Below are positions 23,645 through 24,288 of a stretch of DNA of 24,288 nt, piece after piece. Made by a program: the position numbers and the translations under genes. The notes beneath the pieces were generated by a model. The model was not told the origin of the DNA. It saw only the letters and a list, made by a program, of their open reading frames with translations, and searched no databases. The stretch comes from Candidatus Desantisbacteria bacterium CG1_02_49_89. Lineage in GTDB: Bacteria; Desantisbacteria; UBA1551. The DNA is taken from the NCBI GenBank assembly GCA_001871075.1, contig MNUP01000090.1, forward strand, positions 1 through 24,288. The letters run 5' to 3'. The first letter of the stretch is position 1. Every line of letters begins with the position of its first letter.

Positions 23645-24288
23645 TCAGTACTGCCGGTATTTTATGGTGAAGTAATCCCATGTTGAAGCATTGTCAGAAT
23701 ATCCTGCCACATATACGTTGCCGGAAGAATCTACCGCGATGCCGCGGCCGCCGTCATAATCTCCCCCGTCATACCTTTTTTGCCAGATCTGGTTTCCGCC
23801 TGCATTATATTTAATAGTAAGAAAATCATAATCTCCGGGGAACGGGTCCGGGTTGAACGAATCTCCGGTTACGTAAACACAGCCTGAGCCGTCAACCGTA
23901 ACGCAATAACCATGGTCGTTGTCAAGATAATCGTATCTCTTAAGCCAGAGAGTTTCGCCGTTTGAATCGTATTTAATTGTGAGGTAATCCGATAAAATAC
24001 TTGGTGTTTTTGATGACGACCCGGTTACGTAGACATTGCCTGAACCGTCAACTGTAATGCTGCGTCCGTAATCGTTCTTCCCGTTATCGTATCTTTTCTG
24101 CCAGACTGTATTGCCGTTTGAATCGTATTTGATCGTCAATTAATCAAAGTCCGCGCCGCTGTGAGAATACCCGGTCACGTAAACGTTTCCCAAGGCATCT
24201 ACGGCGATTTTTTGGCCGGAATCAACGTTCCCGCTGTTGTATCTTCTCTCCCAGACGGTATTGCCGCCTGAATCGTATTTGATAGTTA
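23645..24288 (-). pseudogene. SBBP beta-propeller repeat protein, 5' truncated by window, in-frame TAA
   Basis: The frame enters from beyond the right edge. It encodes repeated blades of about 50 residues with the pattern KRYDNG, GRSITVDGSGNVYVTGSS and DYLTIKYDSNG: the SBBP (beta-propeller) repeat. At 24142-24140 a TAA stands exactly where the others have Tyr (DFD-stop-LTIKYD against SDYLTIKYD). The frame is open on both sides, so this is a point change from TAT/TAC. After it the frame runs to TGA at 23645, ending FTIKYRQY, the same end as the other SBBP gene. A TTG just after the stop (24139) could restart. Likely a secreted surface protein, given family and neighbours. Confidence 0.75.

Overview
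This window looks like a chromosomal contig from a Gram-negative-type, uncultured candidate-phylum bacterium; an Omnitrophota-like lineage is my guess and is not provable here. A CsgG-type lipoprotein, a secretin, a small beta-barrel protein and Tad/Flp pilus genes imply an outer membrane. Every gene I accept lies on the minus strand, so transcription runs from high to low coordinates. Most starts have a clear AGGAG-like ribosome binding site. TAA is the commonest natural stop.

Layout in the direction of transcription. (1) 24288-17957: a partial SBBP beta-propeller protein, then a Tad (tight adherence) pilus block: Flp pilin, TadE-like, TadG-like, TadE-like, CpaB/RcpC, secretin CpaC/RcpA and ATPase CpaF/TadA. 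Platform genes tadB/tadC, a prepilin peptidase and tadZ are not present. (2) 17788-16448: a PurF-like protein that keeps the PRPP and Fe-S motifs but has lost the glutaminase Cys, Arg and Asn. (3) 16447-16001: a gene-free stretch full of hairpins and short tandem repeats. (4) 15990-13388: tgt, a broken SBBP gene, an intact DUF4258/DUF2283 pair, and a small outer-membrane protein gene interrupted by a stop. (5) 13165-11268: rsmD, hisG and an HU-type DNA-binding protein. (6) 11229-10592: a tRNA-Cys remnant invaded by palindromes, a GIY-YIG gene, an intact tRNA-Cys(GCA) and a tRNA-Gly(CCC). (7) 10444-2524: argJ, argB, argD, argF, argG, a DUF4258 pseudogene with an intact DUF2283, and argH. Together these make every arginine enzyme from glutamate except ArgC. 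(8) 2477-492: a CsgG-like lipoprotein and MltG. (9) 491-1: gene-free, with repeats and hairpins.

Three things stand out. First, almost every intergenic gap carries a short, imperfect tandem array of 7-12 nt words. Several words recur at distant sites, and some arrays run into coding ends, create false start codons or break a signal peptide. Second, four accessory reading frames (DUF4258, an outer-membrane protein, two SBBP proteins) are each interrupted by one in-frame TAA with no frameshift. Third, the PurF-like protein has a dismantled glutaminase site beside intact PRPP and Fe-S motifs.
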